DNA from: Sequoia sempervirens | Lineage: Eukaryota; Streptophyta; Pinopsida; Cupressales; Cupressaceae | Reading direction: 5' to 3' | Assembly: GCA_007258455.2 (NCBI GenBank) | Contig: VDFB02358134.1 | Coordinates: 212,845,047 to 212,909,046, forward strand | DNA: 64,000 nucleotides | In this document: one piece after another, positions 44,699-55,950 of the stretch | Layout: each line of letters begins with the position of its first letter | How positions within the stretch are numbered: position 1 is the stretch's first letter | Notes under the pieces: generated by a model | What the model saw: the letters and a program-made list of their open reading frames with translations, nothing else | Database searches by the model: none | What the model was told of the DNA's origin: nothing | Translations under genes and position numbers: made by a program

Positions 44699-45840
44699 TC
44701 ACAAGCTTCCCTCTAAAGTGTCTAAATCAGAATTTATCCTAGCAAGCGAAGAATCGTCTACTAATGTGACATGTGGGTTCCAATCTTCTAATCTAACACA
44801 TGACTCGTCAGTTACATCAGGTTGAGAACTATAAGTGTGGACAACATCCATATCCAAGTCAACTGTTGCATCTGAGAGTGAATCCCATTCAAACGCATGA
44901 GAGTCTATTTCTGAATTATTGTTGGAGCCTCGTGATGTAGAAGCCTCAAGATTTGGAAGAGGCTCCTCTCCTCTAGCAATTTGCTCAATCACAAAATTAT
45001 CTGAATTATCACCATCCATTGCAGCTGGGATGGAGACACTATCCATAGTCAATCTTGCATTCATATAGTCACTATCTATTGCAAATGAGATAGGAGGACT
45101 ATCAATTATTAAATCTCTTGAATCTTCCCAAAGGAGATTTGTTGAAGGTACCCAATCATCTATTATGTCTTGTTGATTGGTCAACTGTACATATTCTGTG
45201 GTCATCTTTACTATTCCACCTATCAAAATTGGGGACAAAGGTACTTCATTGCTGTTCATAAAGCCTAGGCCAACCTATTTTAGACTTACGCAAAAAGATC
45301 AAGGATTGGAGTGGTCCCAGCCCTAGCATCTAACCTGTGGATCAAGAGGCCAAGAACTCGATAACCCATCTTCTTGACAAAAGTATATCCTCTCCCATAG
45401 GAATTAGGAGAGGGGGAGAAATTTTCATTGTGCTTGTATTTCTCCTCTTTGTATATCCAATCTCGAACAACTACTTCCTCTTTTTCATCTTGTATTGGTA
45501 CTGAGGATTCAACAAACTTGTCAAATAGTGTCATTGTTGAAGATGATGGTTTCATCTCCTGTGAAGGCTTTCCATATGTCCTAGGGGAAACATGCATCTT
45601 TGCAAAAGAGTCAAGTTGATACCCCCCATGCCAAGGTCTACTGACTTAAATTTGTTTTGACAGTCTGCTAAAGTTGTTTCATAATCCTCTACTGCTCGGT
45701 TAAGAGGGACATGAACATTAGCTGAGATTGAGTTAATTGATAAGGTGTTATCCCCTGGTATGCAAATTTTTGTTCCATTGTAGGGGAACTTAACACATTT
45801 GTGGTAGGTAGACGGCACTTCCTGCATATCATGAATCCAT
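44699..45840 (-). pseudogene. pol: E3 protease/RT linker, left copy of a gap-flanking duplication
   Basis: The frame at 45259-44699 is acidic and Ser-rich (WVPSTNLLWEDSRDLI, EEPLPNLEASTSRGSN, HAFEWDSLSDATVDLDMDVV) with no catalytic motif. The part 45132-45840 nearly repeats 45941-46650 across the N gap, but with more small indels in its first 220 bases, where the frame is spoiled. I infer the right copy is the better read of one original segment. Confidence 0.6.
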
Positions 45841-46650
45841 NNNNNNNNNNNNNNNNNNNNNNNNNNNNNNNNNNNNNNNNNNNNNNNNNNNNNNNNNNNN
45901 NNNNNNNNNNNNNNNNNNNNNNNNNNNNNNNNNNNNNNNNAGGAGATTTGTTGAAGGTACCCAATCATCTATAATGTCTTGTTGATTGGTCAAATCTGGT
46001 ACATATTCTGTGTCATCTTTACTATTCCACCTATCAAAATTGGGGACAGTGCATTTATTGTTGTTCATAAAGCCTAGGCCAACCGGTTTCTTAGACTTAC
46101 GTGCAAAAAGATCATGATTGAGTGGTTCGGCTCTAGCATCTAACCTGTGACTAAGAGGGCCATATCCTGGATAACCCATCTTCTTGACAAAAGTATATCC
46201 TCTCCCATAGGACTTAGGAGAGGGGGAGAAATTTTCATTGTGCTGGTATTTCTCCTCTTTGTATATCCAATCTCAAACAACTACTTCCTCTTTTTCATCT
46301 TGTATTGGTACTGAGGATTCAACAAACTTGTCAAATAGTGTCATTGCTGAAGATGATGGTTTCATCTCCTGTGAAGGCTTTCCATATGTCCTAGGGGAAA
46401 CATGCATCTTTGCAAAAGAGTCAAGTTGATACCCCCCATGCCAAGGTCTACTAACTTAAATTTGTTTTGACAGTCTGCTAAAGTTGTTTCATAATCCTCT
46501 ACTGCTCGGTTAAGAGGGACATGAACATTAGCTGAGATTGAGTTAATTGATAAGGTGTTATCCCCTGGTATGCAAATTTTTGTTCCATTGTAGGGGAACT
46601 TAACACACTTGTGGTAGGTAGACGGAACTGCCTGCATATCATGAATCCAT
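45132..46650. repeat. Direct duplication around the gap (709 and 710 bp)
   Basis: 45132-45840 and 45941-46650 both start AGGAGATTTGTTGAAGGTAC and end ATCATGAATCCAT. The later 450 bp are almost the same; the first 220 bp differ mainly by one- and two-base indels, which is typical of uncorrected long-read contig ends. Confidence 0.9.
45841..45940. other. Assembly gap (100 N)
   Basis: Exactly 100 N, the usual size for a gap of unknown length. It is flanked on both sides by the same 709-710 bp, so it probably joins two versions of one locus. Confidence 0.98.
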
Positions 46651-47105
46651 GGTCTACCCAATAAAATGTTGTATGCAAGGTGTCCAGTATCAACAATTTG
46701 AAACAAGATATCTTTTTCTACTGGGCCAATCCTGCCAGGAAGGACAGCCAACCCCTTAGAACTTCGTTCTACCTCATCATACACCTTTATGGTGATCTTC
46801 TTTCTAGTGTCGATCACTTGCTCTGAATAGCCCAAAGTTTTTAACAAATTCAAAGTACAGATATTTAACCCAGCACCCCCATCAATCAACACGTGCCTGA
46901 CACGGGTTTTATGAATCATGACTTCAATGTGAAGGGAAAGATTGTGTGGATGGCTTAGGTATTTGTCATCATCTTCAGAGAAAGAGAGGTAATGTGGGCT
47001 AGTAATGTGATTCACCATGCCTTGGAATTGGTCTATATCAATGTTGTTGGGGACATTTGTTGTGCACAAAGCGTCCTCAAGGATCTGCTTATGTCTAGGG
47101 GACAA
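45941..47105 (-). pseudogene. pol: E3 protease and downstream linker (right copy)
   Basis: The frame at 47105-46362 begins with SPRHKQILEDALCTTNVPNN, then holds the protease active site RHVLIDGGAGLNICTLNLL. The catalytic loop is DGGA rather than DSGA, as seen in several Tat/Athila-type proteases. VYDEVERSSKGLAVLPGRIG and YNILLGRPWIHDM follow, the latter the usual LLGRPW signature. Linker sequence continues in another frame (46179-45941: NFDRWNSKDDTEYVPDLTN). It would process the polyprotein. Confidence 0.88.
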
Positions 47106-47292
47106 CTCTAGAAGCTCTAAGATTGAGATCTATGCTGGAGTTTTCAGTAACTGATCTACAAGATTATAGTTTGGTTTGAGAGCAGTGGCAGAATTTATAG
47201 TGACATTCTTGGATGCCACTTACTTGGATTTGTTGGATGGACCTGAACTAGGCCCTTTGGAGAATATTAGGGCTTGACTCCTGCAACAGTGA

Positions 47293-48248
47293 TTAAGGGC
47301 CAGCCAACCTAGAATGAGGACCTCTCAGCACCACAACAGGTTGGTTGTCAAAAATAGGGGGAGAGTCATAACCATGCGGGTCCTTACTCCTTATCATATT
47401 AACACTTGGCTTCACAACTTCAAGCATGTTTATCACATTTTCTGCCGCTGTATAGGTGTGGTTGATTGCAGCTTTGCCATTCTGTGATTTAGAGGTTTCC
47501 CCCTTGTCGTAATTAGGCAAAGGTTCCTTAAAAGCCTTATGATCAGCATTGGTATTTAGGTCATCAACTTGAAGCTTTCCACTTTCTATAAAATCTTGGA
47601 CGATATGTTTTAATCTCCAACAGTTTTCAACAGTATGGCCAGGGCCATTATGAAATTTACAGAATGCCTTGTCATCCCACCAATGTGGCTTAGGATCTAG
47701 AATGTGAAATTTTGTAGGATCCTGAGGATGTGCCAAGTTGTTAGCAATGAGATTTTTGAGAATATCCTCACATGAGTCACCCAATTTGGTAAATTTCCGC
47801 TTCTGGTTTTTGGGCCTCTCCTGATATCTTGATTTACTTTCTTGTTGTGGAGGTGCATTAAGCTTCATTGCTTGCACAGCCTTAGTCAAATTAAGAACAC
47901 TTTGATCTCTTGATTGGGAAGTGGAATCCACAACCCATCATTGACAACTTGTTTGTTTTGGTTCCAATTGTTGTTCTTCCCTTTATCCTTATTGTTGTGT
48001 TGACCATTGTTAGTATTATTGTTATGTCTGGTCAAAATGTCTTGTTCTTTTAGAACATCCTCAATGCGGCATGCAGTTTCAATCATGGTATCAAAGGAAG
48101 TGAAGACTATCTTTTGATCTCATATCTCATTTCAGGCACCAAATTACTAACAAGTATGTCAATCTTTTCATCCTCATGGATCATCCTAGGATACCGAGAG
48201 CATTGTCTCCTCCACCTTGGTAAGAAGGTAACAAAGGGTTCCCCGATT
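47293..48248 (-). pseudogene. gag: E3 gag C-terminal part with zinc finger
   Basis: After the stop of the main gag frame the sequence goes on in other frames: 48086-47886 (MIETACRIEDVLKEQ, then an Asn-rich stretch) and 47931-47293. The latter holds FCKFHNGPGHTVENCWRLKH, a Cys/His finger (CX3HX4HX4C) like those of Tat/Athila Gag, and FIESGKLQVDD. Likely one Gag before frameshifts. The finger would bind element RNA. Confidence 0.8.
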
Positions 48249-49697
48249 TTACTTCAGTTTTGCATAGGTCCAATATAGTACCGCATCTTCTACGACATAT
48301 GTATGTTGAACGAATCTATGAACAAGTTCTCTAAAAGTATTGATAGGAGGAGTGATATTGGTAAACCATTCCATTGCTTGTCCTTTAAGACTCCTAGGGA
48401 ACAACCTCATCAAATAGGAGTCATCCTGATGGAATTCAAAGCTCATAGTATAGAACTGACGCACATGGTCGTGTGGATCACCACTGCCATCATATTTATC
48501 GTATTGTGGGAATTCCACCCTCTTTGGAAAATCTTTCATACTCACACTCTTGTCGAATGGATTAGGACAAATTGAGTCTAGTGAGAATGAGCTCTTAGGT
48601 TGCATCATTTTCTCCATCATTTGCTTCATTTGACGGATTTCTTCCTCTTGAGAGGGATTTTGCTTTTGTATTTTGTCCACATCAAAATTATAAGGGACTC
48701 TGGCACCCTTGTTGATTAGACTTTCCAAGAACTTATCTTTGTTTTGTTCCAAATACCTCTCCACATACTGTTGGAAGATAGGCTCTTGTTGCATTCGCAT
48801 GAAGTCTTGAGTATCAAAGTCATAATGTGAGCTACCACCTCCATGTTGGGAACTAGGATGTACATGTTGGGAGTGTGGTCTTGAATTTCTGGGAGGATTT
48901 TGCCTCCTATAGTGAGCATACTGAGAGGCCCTTCTTCCTTTAATACTAGGAGATCTAGAAGGGGTCCTTGACCACCTTCTACTTCTTGGTGTTCTGGAAG
49001 GGGTGGAGGGAGGAGAATTATGTCCACTGTTAGCACCCCTTGTATTGTATTGTTTTTTTAATTGGTGGGCTAACTGCCTATCTTGCTCCTCTTGAGCAAG
49101 TTTCCTTTGTACTTCCAATAAAGCTTGGCTCTCTTCCTCAAGTTGTCTAAATTTTTTTTGCTTTGCAGCTTGTTCATCTAGAAAGGCTTTCTTTTCGCGT
49201 TCAATTCTTTTGAGCCTATCACTTGTGAACCTTGAGGTATGTTGAAGTGGTGAGCTTGGTCTAGACTGTTTGAACAAGTCATTGGTATACGTTGTATTGA
49301 CATGAGCATCACGAGGTTCATTGTCTTGGTCTTCGTGTTGTGACCATTGTTCTTGGTGAGCTCGTCTCTTATACCTTTCATCCCATTGATGGGCATCCAA
49401 ATATCTTGCATTAATGAGGGGTGAACCAGGTTGATCATCATGAGAAGAATTTCCAAATATCATGTTGTTTCTGTGTTGTTCATAGATATCATCAAGATTG
49501 TGATCCATGGCTTCCCTCTCCCGCCGAGTGACAGTATAACTCATATCCATACCTGAGTGGGAAGGTGATGAGGGGGTACTCAAGTCACTAAAATGGCTCT
49601 TTGGGTCAAAATAGGTTTCAGACTGACTCCTAGGTGACTGGTCAAATATTGGTTCCTTTTCCCCTTCTTTTGACGAGTCTGAACTGGGGGTAGTTGG
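48249..49697 (-). CDS. gag: E3 gag, long open frame (about 480 codons)
   Basis: The frame is open from a TAA at 49698-49700 to the stop at 48249. An ATG at 49754 in another frame (MSVTTRYQVSQGKRPQIVFN) looks like the true Gag start, so one frameshift probably lies near 49.7 kb. Order: Ser/Pro-rich N-terminus, a charged coiled coil (RLKRIEREKKAFLDEQAAKQ, EEESQALLEVQRKLAQEEQ), an Arg/Ser-rich segment (TPSRTPRSRRWSRTPSRSPS), a linker with FMRMQQEPIFQQYVERYLEQ, and the Gag core (FPQYDKYDGSGDPHDHVRQF, LFPRSLKGQAMEWF). This is the longest intact frame in the window. The RS-like segment may bind RNA; that is inference. Confidence 0.85.
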   Translation of the reverse strand, partial: PTTPSSDSSKEGEKEPIFDQSPRSQSETYFDPKSHFSDLSTPSSPSHSGMDMSYTVTRREREAMDHNLDDIYEQHRNNMIFGNSSHDDQPGSPLINARYLDAHQWDERYKRRAHQEQWSQHEDQDNEPRDAHVNTTYTNDLFKQSRPSSPLQHTSRFTSDRLKRIEREKKAFLDEQAAKQKKFRQLEEESQALLEVQRKLAQEEQDRQLAHQLKKQYNTRGANSGHNSPPSTPSRTPRSRRWSRTPSRSPSIKGRRASQYAHYRRQNPPRNSRPHSQHVHPSSQHGGGSSHYDFDTQDFMRMQQEPIFQQYVERYLEQNKDKFLESLINKGARVPYNFDVDKIQKQNPSQEEEIRQMKQMMEKMMQPKSSFSLDSICPNPFDKSVSMKDFPKRVEFPQYDKYDGSGDPHDHVRQFYTMSFEFHQDDSYLMRLFPRSLKGQAMEWFTNITPPINTFRELVHRFVQHTYVVEDAVLYWTYAKLK

Positions 49698-49754
49698 TTA
49701 AAGACTATCTGAGGTCGCTTTCCTTGGCTCACTTGATATCTTGTTGTGACTGAC

Positions 49755-51420
49755 ATGAAAGGGAGAGTTCAAGTAAACAAACAATTCTAAGAAACGTCAA
49801 TACCAGACTAGGATAGTAAAAGTTTTCTCTTGTCCGAGAGAGATGGTGAAATAGAATTGTTGCAAATAGGTGCAAACCAACACTGCCACAGAGGTGCTCA
49901 ATTCTTGTGTGAACACCCTAGCACATATGGATCAGGAGGATGACTTACACAAAGTGTACTGAGTTTGAATTGTATGAAAATGGGTGGACAAGGAGACTAC
50001 TAGCACTCTCCAAGTGTGTTATCAAAGAGTCTAAAAATTTATCTATTTGATAGGAACAATTCCTAATTTTCCAATCTCAAGCAAAATCACTTATGAGATC
50101 AAGGATCACTAATTCAAAAGGTCAAGGACACATAAACCCTAAATACAGAACAAGTCTCTAAAACTGGGACAAGTCACCCAATCGAAGAACTCAGTATTTC
50201 AGTTTGTTGTTTGTTTTCAAAGATCAAGCAAGTATATCAACAGATTTTGATCAAGCACATAGGTTTCAATCAGACAAGTTGTGATACAAAAAGTAGTCGA
50301 TAACAGATCTATCAAGGACAAAGCAACTTGATAGTATTGGGGGAGTCTTGTTTGAAGATGTTTGGACAATGTTTAAGACTCAAAAACAAACACATAGACA
50401 TCCCTACCAAAGAAAATGGTGAGAAGCCAAAACCTTTGCCCCATTGCTTATGCGCATACGTGCACCTCACACAGCCGTGTCACCCCCTAGAGGGCGCCCA
50501 TGTTTTTGGTGTTTCCAAGGACTCAACAGTGTACGTTCAAAGGTTACCCTTGTAGCAGGGGCCAGTGTCGCAACCGCCTCCAAACGTCTAGGTGTATGCC
50601 TATGATGGGAATCTGTGTATGATCAACATACGGAGAGATTCTTCCCCCTCCTTGCGCAAAGATTATGACTCCTTTCGGAGGTGAACCGGGTAGGAAACTA
50701 ACTAAGAGGTTTTTACTTGGCTTCCGTTCACAATAACCTTCGGTGCCTCTGATACAGAGCTTGGGCCTCGCAGCCACACCAACACTTGAAAATCACACAC
50801 CCCCGCAAGCAGGGCTCGGAGCGGCGCCGCTCAGTGCAATAAACAGAGCTTTTCCATGATGATCGTCCAAGTCATGGAAAAGAAGTTACTATGGTCTTGG
50901 AGTCTTTAGACTCAACAAGACGTTCTTTATTATAGTGAGGTGGAATCACCGGCGATAGGTGTGTACTCACTTGGGTCGTTCCCAGAGGTTCAACTTCCGG
51001 CAGGCCCTCTAAAGGTGACACTGGACATGGCTCGGATTCGGGTTTCTGATTTTTTGATTCTCCCAAAAGGAGAAGAGCATACTTCTCTAGCCCGTCTCTT
51101 TACCCAAACACGCTAAACAACCTTAATCACCGAGCTAGTTTCACTTCACCAAATCCACACGCTTTTGGGTTTCTGATTCTCTCAATAAGAGAAGAGCATA
51201 ATCCCCTGACGAGTGAAAGTGCTAAAGATTCACTACCTTGCTCCGCTCCCTAAGAGTTCGTCATATTAGTAAGATCATCAGGAGCCTGAATTTGTCCATG
51301 GTCATCACCTCCATGTAACAAAGAGCCAAATTCCCTACTCACTATCGAAACTCCTAAGAATTTTAATGAAGCCCTAATTAGACTATGTGAATTGAAAAGC
51401 AAGAAAACAAACACAATGTT
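49755..51420 (-). other. E3 leader (5' untranslated region), proximal part
   Basis: No domain. Mixed sequence with GC-rich parts near 50460-50830 (for example CTAGAGGGCGCCC and GGAGCGGCGCCGCTC at 50817). Short plus-strand frames here are not protein-like. Confidence 0.5.
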
Positions 51421-52348
51421 TTTTTTTTAAATAAGATCTTTGACAAGCGTAAGTGTTTGTTTTCAAGTCTTTGTCACGCGTCCTGTAATCAAACCGTTAG
51501 TGTGTTTCAAGTTCTCTGACTGGCGTTCTGCAGAAACTGTTATGTTGTGAATTAATTTAATCTAGTCAAAATTTAATCTAAAAAGAATTAGTTAACAAAA
51601 CTAAAATTAAACTAAATTAATCTAATACTAAACTAAAAATTTAAAACAAAACTAATCTAAATTAATAAAATTAAAAATCTAATCTAAAAAAAAAATCTAA
51701 TCTAAATTAATAATTCTAATTTAAATTAATAAAGTTAAAAAATCTAAAGTCAAAAAAATCTAATTTAAATTAACAAAGTTAAAGAATCTACTTTAAATTA
51801 ACAAAGTTTAAAAAAAATCTAATTTGAATTTTAGAAACTAAAAAAATCTAATTTAAAAATCTAAATTAAAGACTAAACCAAACTAACTAAAAACTAAACT
51901 AAATTAAGATTAAAAACTAAATTAGAATTAAAAACTAAACTAAATTAAAAACTAAATATTAAAAACTAAATTAAAAACATGCAAAAAATCTTCAAATTTG
52001 ATTTCTGAAAAATCTATTTATAATGAGTAGACAAAAATAGAAACCCAGAAATTTTTTGAAGCAAAAAATAAAACCCAGAAATATTTTTTGATCCAGCAAG
52101 TAGAAGATGAAAAAATATTTTTTTTAAACCTTTAGCTAGGTGAAAAAAATGACACACGACGAGTGCAGCTATTTTCTTCATATCCGTGAAAGAAATCAAA
52201 AAACTGAAAGATACCCAGATTGGATTTCGACCCTGGCTACAAAACCCAGAAATTATTTTCCCTAAAACTGAGTGGAAGCTAGATTTATAAAGCAAAACTA
52301 AAAACTAAATTAAAAACTAAATTAAATTAAAAACTAAAAATTAAAAAC
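51421..52348 (-). repeat. E3 leader, degenerate CTAAATTAAAAA array
   Basis: From 51540 to 51985, and again from 52290 to 52340, the plus strand repeats variants of AAACTAAATTAAAAA every 10 to 15 bp. A less repetitive island (51990-52290) holds a 93-codon minus-strand frame of hydrophobic and Lys residues that I do not recognise. It lies between the primer site and gag. Confidence 0.6.
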
Positions 52349-52362
52349 GATGGGCGCCAAAA
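52349..52362 (-). other. E3 primer-binding site
   Basis: The minus strand reads TTTTGGCGCCCATCG directly after the LTR end. The TGGCGCC start is typical of plant gypsy primer sites. It differs from the E2 type. Confidence 0.7.
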
Positions 52363-53403
52363 TGTATAACTGAAAATATGTTATACTTCTGTGAATCCTT
52401 GCATGCGATGATACTCAATAATGAGTCCTTGCAAATCAATTCACAGCTCTCTATCCGAGAAGAGTAGGGATTGATATTGTGGCCCTCAGATTGACCCAGT
52501 TACCCCTGCAAATACAGTCTCGAAATGAGAGATTCAAAGAGAAGAAGCAAGAATGCCAATCTCCATGAATCCTATTCTTGCAATACAACAATGAAAACTA
52601 ATCTAAATGACTGTAAAATGCAATAAACAAAACTAATTTATTGAAATGAAAATTGATCTACATGCAATGCCATAAATGAATTATTTTGCAAATTAATCTA
52701 CTATGAAGATTAAGCTAAAATGTAATATTAAACTATATGCTCTAAAACTAAGATGCTTATAAAATCAAACTAATGTGTAATCTCAAATGATAAAATTCAA
52801 GAAAATTTGTAGCATAAGTCTGATGTAAAAATTCGTGATCTCTTTAAATGAGAATGAGAGGGCTCATTTTATAGGCAAAAGTGGAATTGAAGGCAAATTC
52901 AGAAGCAATGTGGGATAAATAGAAAAATAGAAACAAATCTTGATTGGAATTTTTTTTAGTTTATTTCCCTTTTAACTAATTTGTTTCTTTTTTTCATCAC
53001 AGATATTCTTGAGAGGATATTTCATTTATTTTATTTAATTTAAGACGATAATATCTCTTTTAATAAAATAAAATAAGATTATGTAATTTAGAAATTAATA
53101 TTAATAAAATAAAATAAAATTATTTAATTAAAAATAGATTTAATTAAATAACATCATTTTATTTAAGTAATATTAACTTCAATTAAATAACATTATTTTA
53201 TTTATTAAAAGGGATTTATTTCTTTGATTAAATAAAATTAATGAAGCATTCAAACCTTAGGGAAAATTGAAACATTTGAAATAGTTATGAATTGATTAAG
53301 AAATTTGATTTGAAAATGCGACAATCATTGATTCAGAAAGTTGATGTTGACAAATTAAATAAATGGGGCCCAAAGTCTAGGTGACCATTTTAGGTTGCAT
53401 ACA
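52363..53403 (-). mobile_element. 5' LTR of E3 (1041 bp)
   Basis: Same length as the 3' LTR with about 20 to 25 small differences. TATA box at about 52863-52875. Ends TATACA at 52363 and starts TGTATGCAACC at 53403 on the minus strand. Confidence 0.95.
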
Positions 53404-53408
53404 CCTCC
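53404..53408. repeat. Target-site duplication of E3 (right)
   Basis: CCTCC, identical to 38045-38049. Confidence 0.85.
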
Positions 53409-53945
53409 AACAGATGTTGTATTGATTGTATTGGAATTGTTTTGATTGATTGTGTCATTGGAGGTGGCATTAATGGTACTTGCAACAATTTGTGAGGTAG
53501 CACCACCAGAAGCATTGCTTGTATTGTTTTGAGGTTGACTAGTGTCGGGCATGTTGTTTGTATTTTTGACATTATGATCGGGTGATGTTGGTCTCAAAGT
53601 ATTAATGTTAAAGCCCCATGGTAGTTTAACCCCTTGGTCTAAGAGAATAGCAAGATATCTTTGGGGATCATGTAAGACTATGTTTTCCACAAAAGTAGCT
53701 ACCCCAAGATTTTGTACTACACCTTCTAGGTCTTCCATGTACACATGTCCATGTTCATCTCTATGCATAAATGAATCAAATGGGTTTCGTGATGAAGATG
53801 CCCTATTCATTTCACTAGAAGGATTAATTAAAGATGTGTCTTAGTTCATGTTTTGATTCATGTCATTGGAAAAGATGTAGGTATTGTTGCCTTGTCCAAA
53901 TTTAGTCATTTGTCTTCTTTTTCTTTGAAGCCTAGTCTCAACCAT
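53404..53945 (-). pseudogene. gag: E1 gag, N-terminal piece
   Basis: The ATG at 53945 opens MVETRLQRKRRQMTKFGQGN, then a TAA at codon 35 (from a likely CAA), then MNRASSSRNPFDSFMHRDEH in the same frame. VKLPWGFNINTLRPTSPDHN and an Asn/Thr/Ser-rich stretch follow, ending TINTTSVGG at the E3 insertion. The MVETRxQ start is common in large plant gypsy Gag proteins. The rest of this Gag is at 38049-37895 and 22828-21459. Confidence 0.8.
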
Positions 53946-54888
53946 ATAAGGTATTTCTCAAATTAGGAAGAGGGTGAAAATGACAACTAAATGACACTAT
54001 GTTTTTTGAATTTTTGGATATAATAAGGAATGTAATATGACAATGTCGTCTAAGGGAAATGACTAATGTCAAAGGACAATAAGGACTAAGATGACAAGTT
54101 ATGACACTATTTTTTTGTATTTTTGGAATAAAAGATGTCAATGCAAGGTGATAATGACGTTTGCCTAAGGGAAACGACTAGTGCAAGGTGATAAGGTTGT
54201 CAAGAGAAGATGTCAAATGCCAAGGTGATAATGAGGACTAAAATGAAAAATGTTGACTAAGGAAAATTACCAATGCCAAATGAGGACTAAGATGGAAGAT
54301 ATTTTTGGATTTTTAAGGATAAAATATGCAAGGTGATGACTAAGATGACTTGAATATGTAAAGTATGCAAATGCAAAGGTCTAGATGATTTCGATAAACG
54401 TTGCTTAACCACCCTAAGCTTGATCTATGTCTCAATTTTGGAATATCAAAGGACTTGTTTGAAGGACTAGATGACAAGGAAAAAATGACTAAGTGAGGTT
54501 TCCTAACTTGAATTTTGAGTTGGAAAGATCTCACAAAAGGACAATGACTAAAGAAGACAATGATGACTAAGTCCAATGATAACCTAGTTTTGAAGGCCAA
54601 GATTTTGCAAAGTATGGTAAGGTTGTCCTAATCCAAAATATGCAAGTGAAATGAGGACCTAGGTGTTGGTTTATGACTGAAAATAAAAATGGTGAGGCCT
54701 AATGATGAGACTAAAATGTGCAAAGATGACCCTATGGTAAGATGCAAGCTAAAGTGTGCAACAAATGGGAGATTTGAGCAATTTTTTGATCTTGTTTTGA
54801 CAGAATGCTTCTAGAAAAAAATGTTTATGGACAGTATGGACAAGTTTGACTTCATTTTTTGGTCTGTGACAGTTATTTTTTTGTCAGG
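53946..54888 (-). repeat. E1 leader with diverged tandem units of about 115 bp
   Basis: 53980-54095, 54096-54204 and 54205-54300 align in part, sharing TGACACTAT then T-rich TTTTTGGA, AAGGGAAAYGACTARTG and GATAAGGACTAAGATG-like words. There is no coding frame. It lies between gag and the ~20-bp repeat array. Confidence 0.5.
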
Positions 54889-55137
54889 TGAATGTGTTGT
54901 TCCAGGTCATAGATGTGTCGCAATATAGCAGATGCGGCTTGGTTTCAGTGAATGCAGCGTTACAGGAAGCAAGTGTGGCTCAGTATTGTGAATGCGGCTT
55001 TCTAGAAAGCAAATGCGGTTTATAATAGGAAAATGAAATGTTCTACAAAGTGAATGTGTTTTGACAGAGTGAATGCGGTTTTCTTCAATGCGAATGCAGT
55101 ACAACAGAGTGAATGCATAATGGCAGATACGGTGCAG
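54889..55137. repeat. Degenerate ~20-bp tandem array in the E1 leader (first array)
   Basis: About 11 units of the type GTGAATGCGGTTTTCTACAG, with variants such as GTGAATGCAGCGTTACAGGA, GCAAATGCGGTTTATAATAG and GTGAATGTGTTTTGACAGA. The same family recurs at 57573-57790 in the same orientation. Confidence 0.65.
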
Positions 55138-55950
55138 AAAGCAAAAAGTTTGATTTGTTTGCAACTTTGGTCAAAATTTTAAATTGTTTGAGGTTGACTA
55201 TTTGTTTCTAGATCTAAAAGTGATGTTTTGTTTTGTTTGAATGTTTGAAAACACTTAGCAAACACAATATTTTGTCTTTTGAAACAAGCACAATGGAGAC
55301 AAGCACAATCCTAGGTTAGGCCAGGACAATATTCACTAGATTCCATGTGGATTTCTCCAACCACACTTATTCTTAACATGTGAATCCAGATGCTTGGCCG
55401 CATGGGCTCCCCCTTACAGTGCACTACTTCTCAGGCCAACCAAGCTTCCAACCCCCATAAATCTCCCATGGCAGGTTGATCACCTCTACTAAGAACTGCA
55501 AGAATGTGGATGCCTTCACAATGACCGTTGCTCCGCCAACAAATAGAAGGATTTTGGTTACTACAAAAAGGTGTTTAGTTCAGGACCCCTATTTGAGTGG
55601 CCATACACGGGGAAAAGATTAAGCTCCATTAAAGGAGGGATTCCAACTTGAAGAGGTTATGCTCAACAGGGTTTTGGGGAATCCAACTTTGTCCGTATGA
55701 CACATTTGCACTCATAATCCTAAATTTTCCATTAGGATTCATATTTATATACCAGTCGGGGGTAGCTCAGCCAAAGAGCTTTGTTGCCGGTTTGAGTTGC
55801 CTTGGGGTGAGTACCTTTTTCCCACCAAGGAAGACCCAATTCCTAGAGTCAATAACTGTTTCTCTTACACCCAAGATCACACAAGTGTGCAAAGGGAGAG
55901 GATACTTCGATTATTGAATCGGGGTAAGAACAAAAAATGGATGGGTCTGG
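55138..55950 (-). other. E1 leader, unassigned
   Basis: No domain or RNA gene is supported. The segment GGGGGTAGCTCAGCCAAAGA near 55765 looks a little like a tRNA 5' end, but there is no matching B box at the right distance. Confidence 0.4.
55946..55950. repeat. Target-site duplication of the solo LTR (left)
   Basis: TCTGG, identical to 57217-57221. Confidence 0.85.

Larger units (their letters stand above)
38050..53403 (-). mobile_element. E3: 15.35-kb Ty3/gypsy (Tat-like) element
   Basis: Full-length, minus strand, flanked by CCTCC duplications and inserted in the E1 gag. Both LTRs measure 1041 bp and differ at only about 20 to 25 places by eye, so it is the youngest element here. The order on the minus strand is LTR, primer site (52349-52362), long AT-rich leader, gag (from 49754), protease, RT, RNase H, second RNase H, integrase (to 40987), a 1.9-kb repeat-rich tail, polypurine tract and LTR. 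The second RNase H after the first places it with Tat elements. A 100-N gap with duplicated flanks disturbs the protease/RT linker. Stops are present, but domain motifs are much better kept than in E1 and E2. Confidence 0.93.

Noticed and set aside
45552..46179. Minus-strand frames running through the N gap
   Set aside because: They include undefined residues; the protein across the gap is not real sequence.
55760..55830. tRNA-like start (GGGGGTAGCTCAG) and a GGTTTGAG word
   Set aside because: Spacing between the possible A and B boxes is too short and no cloverleaf can be folded by eye; it is not called as a tRNA or SINE.
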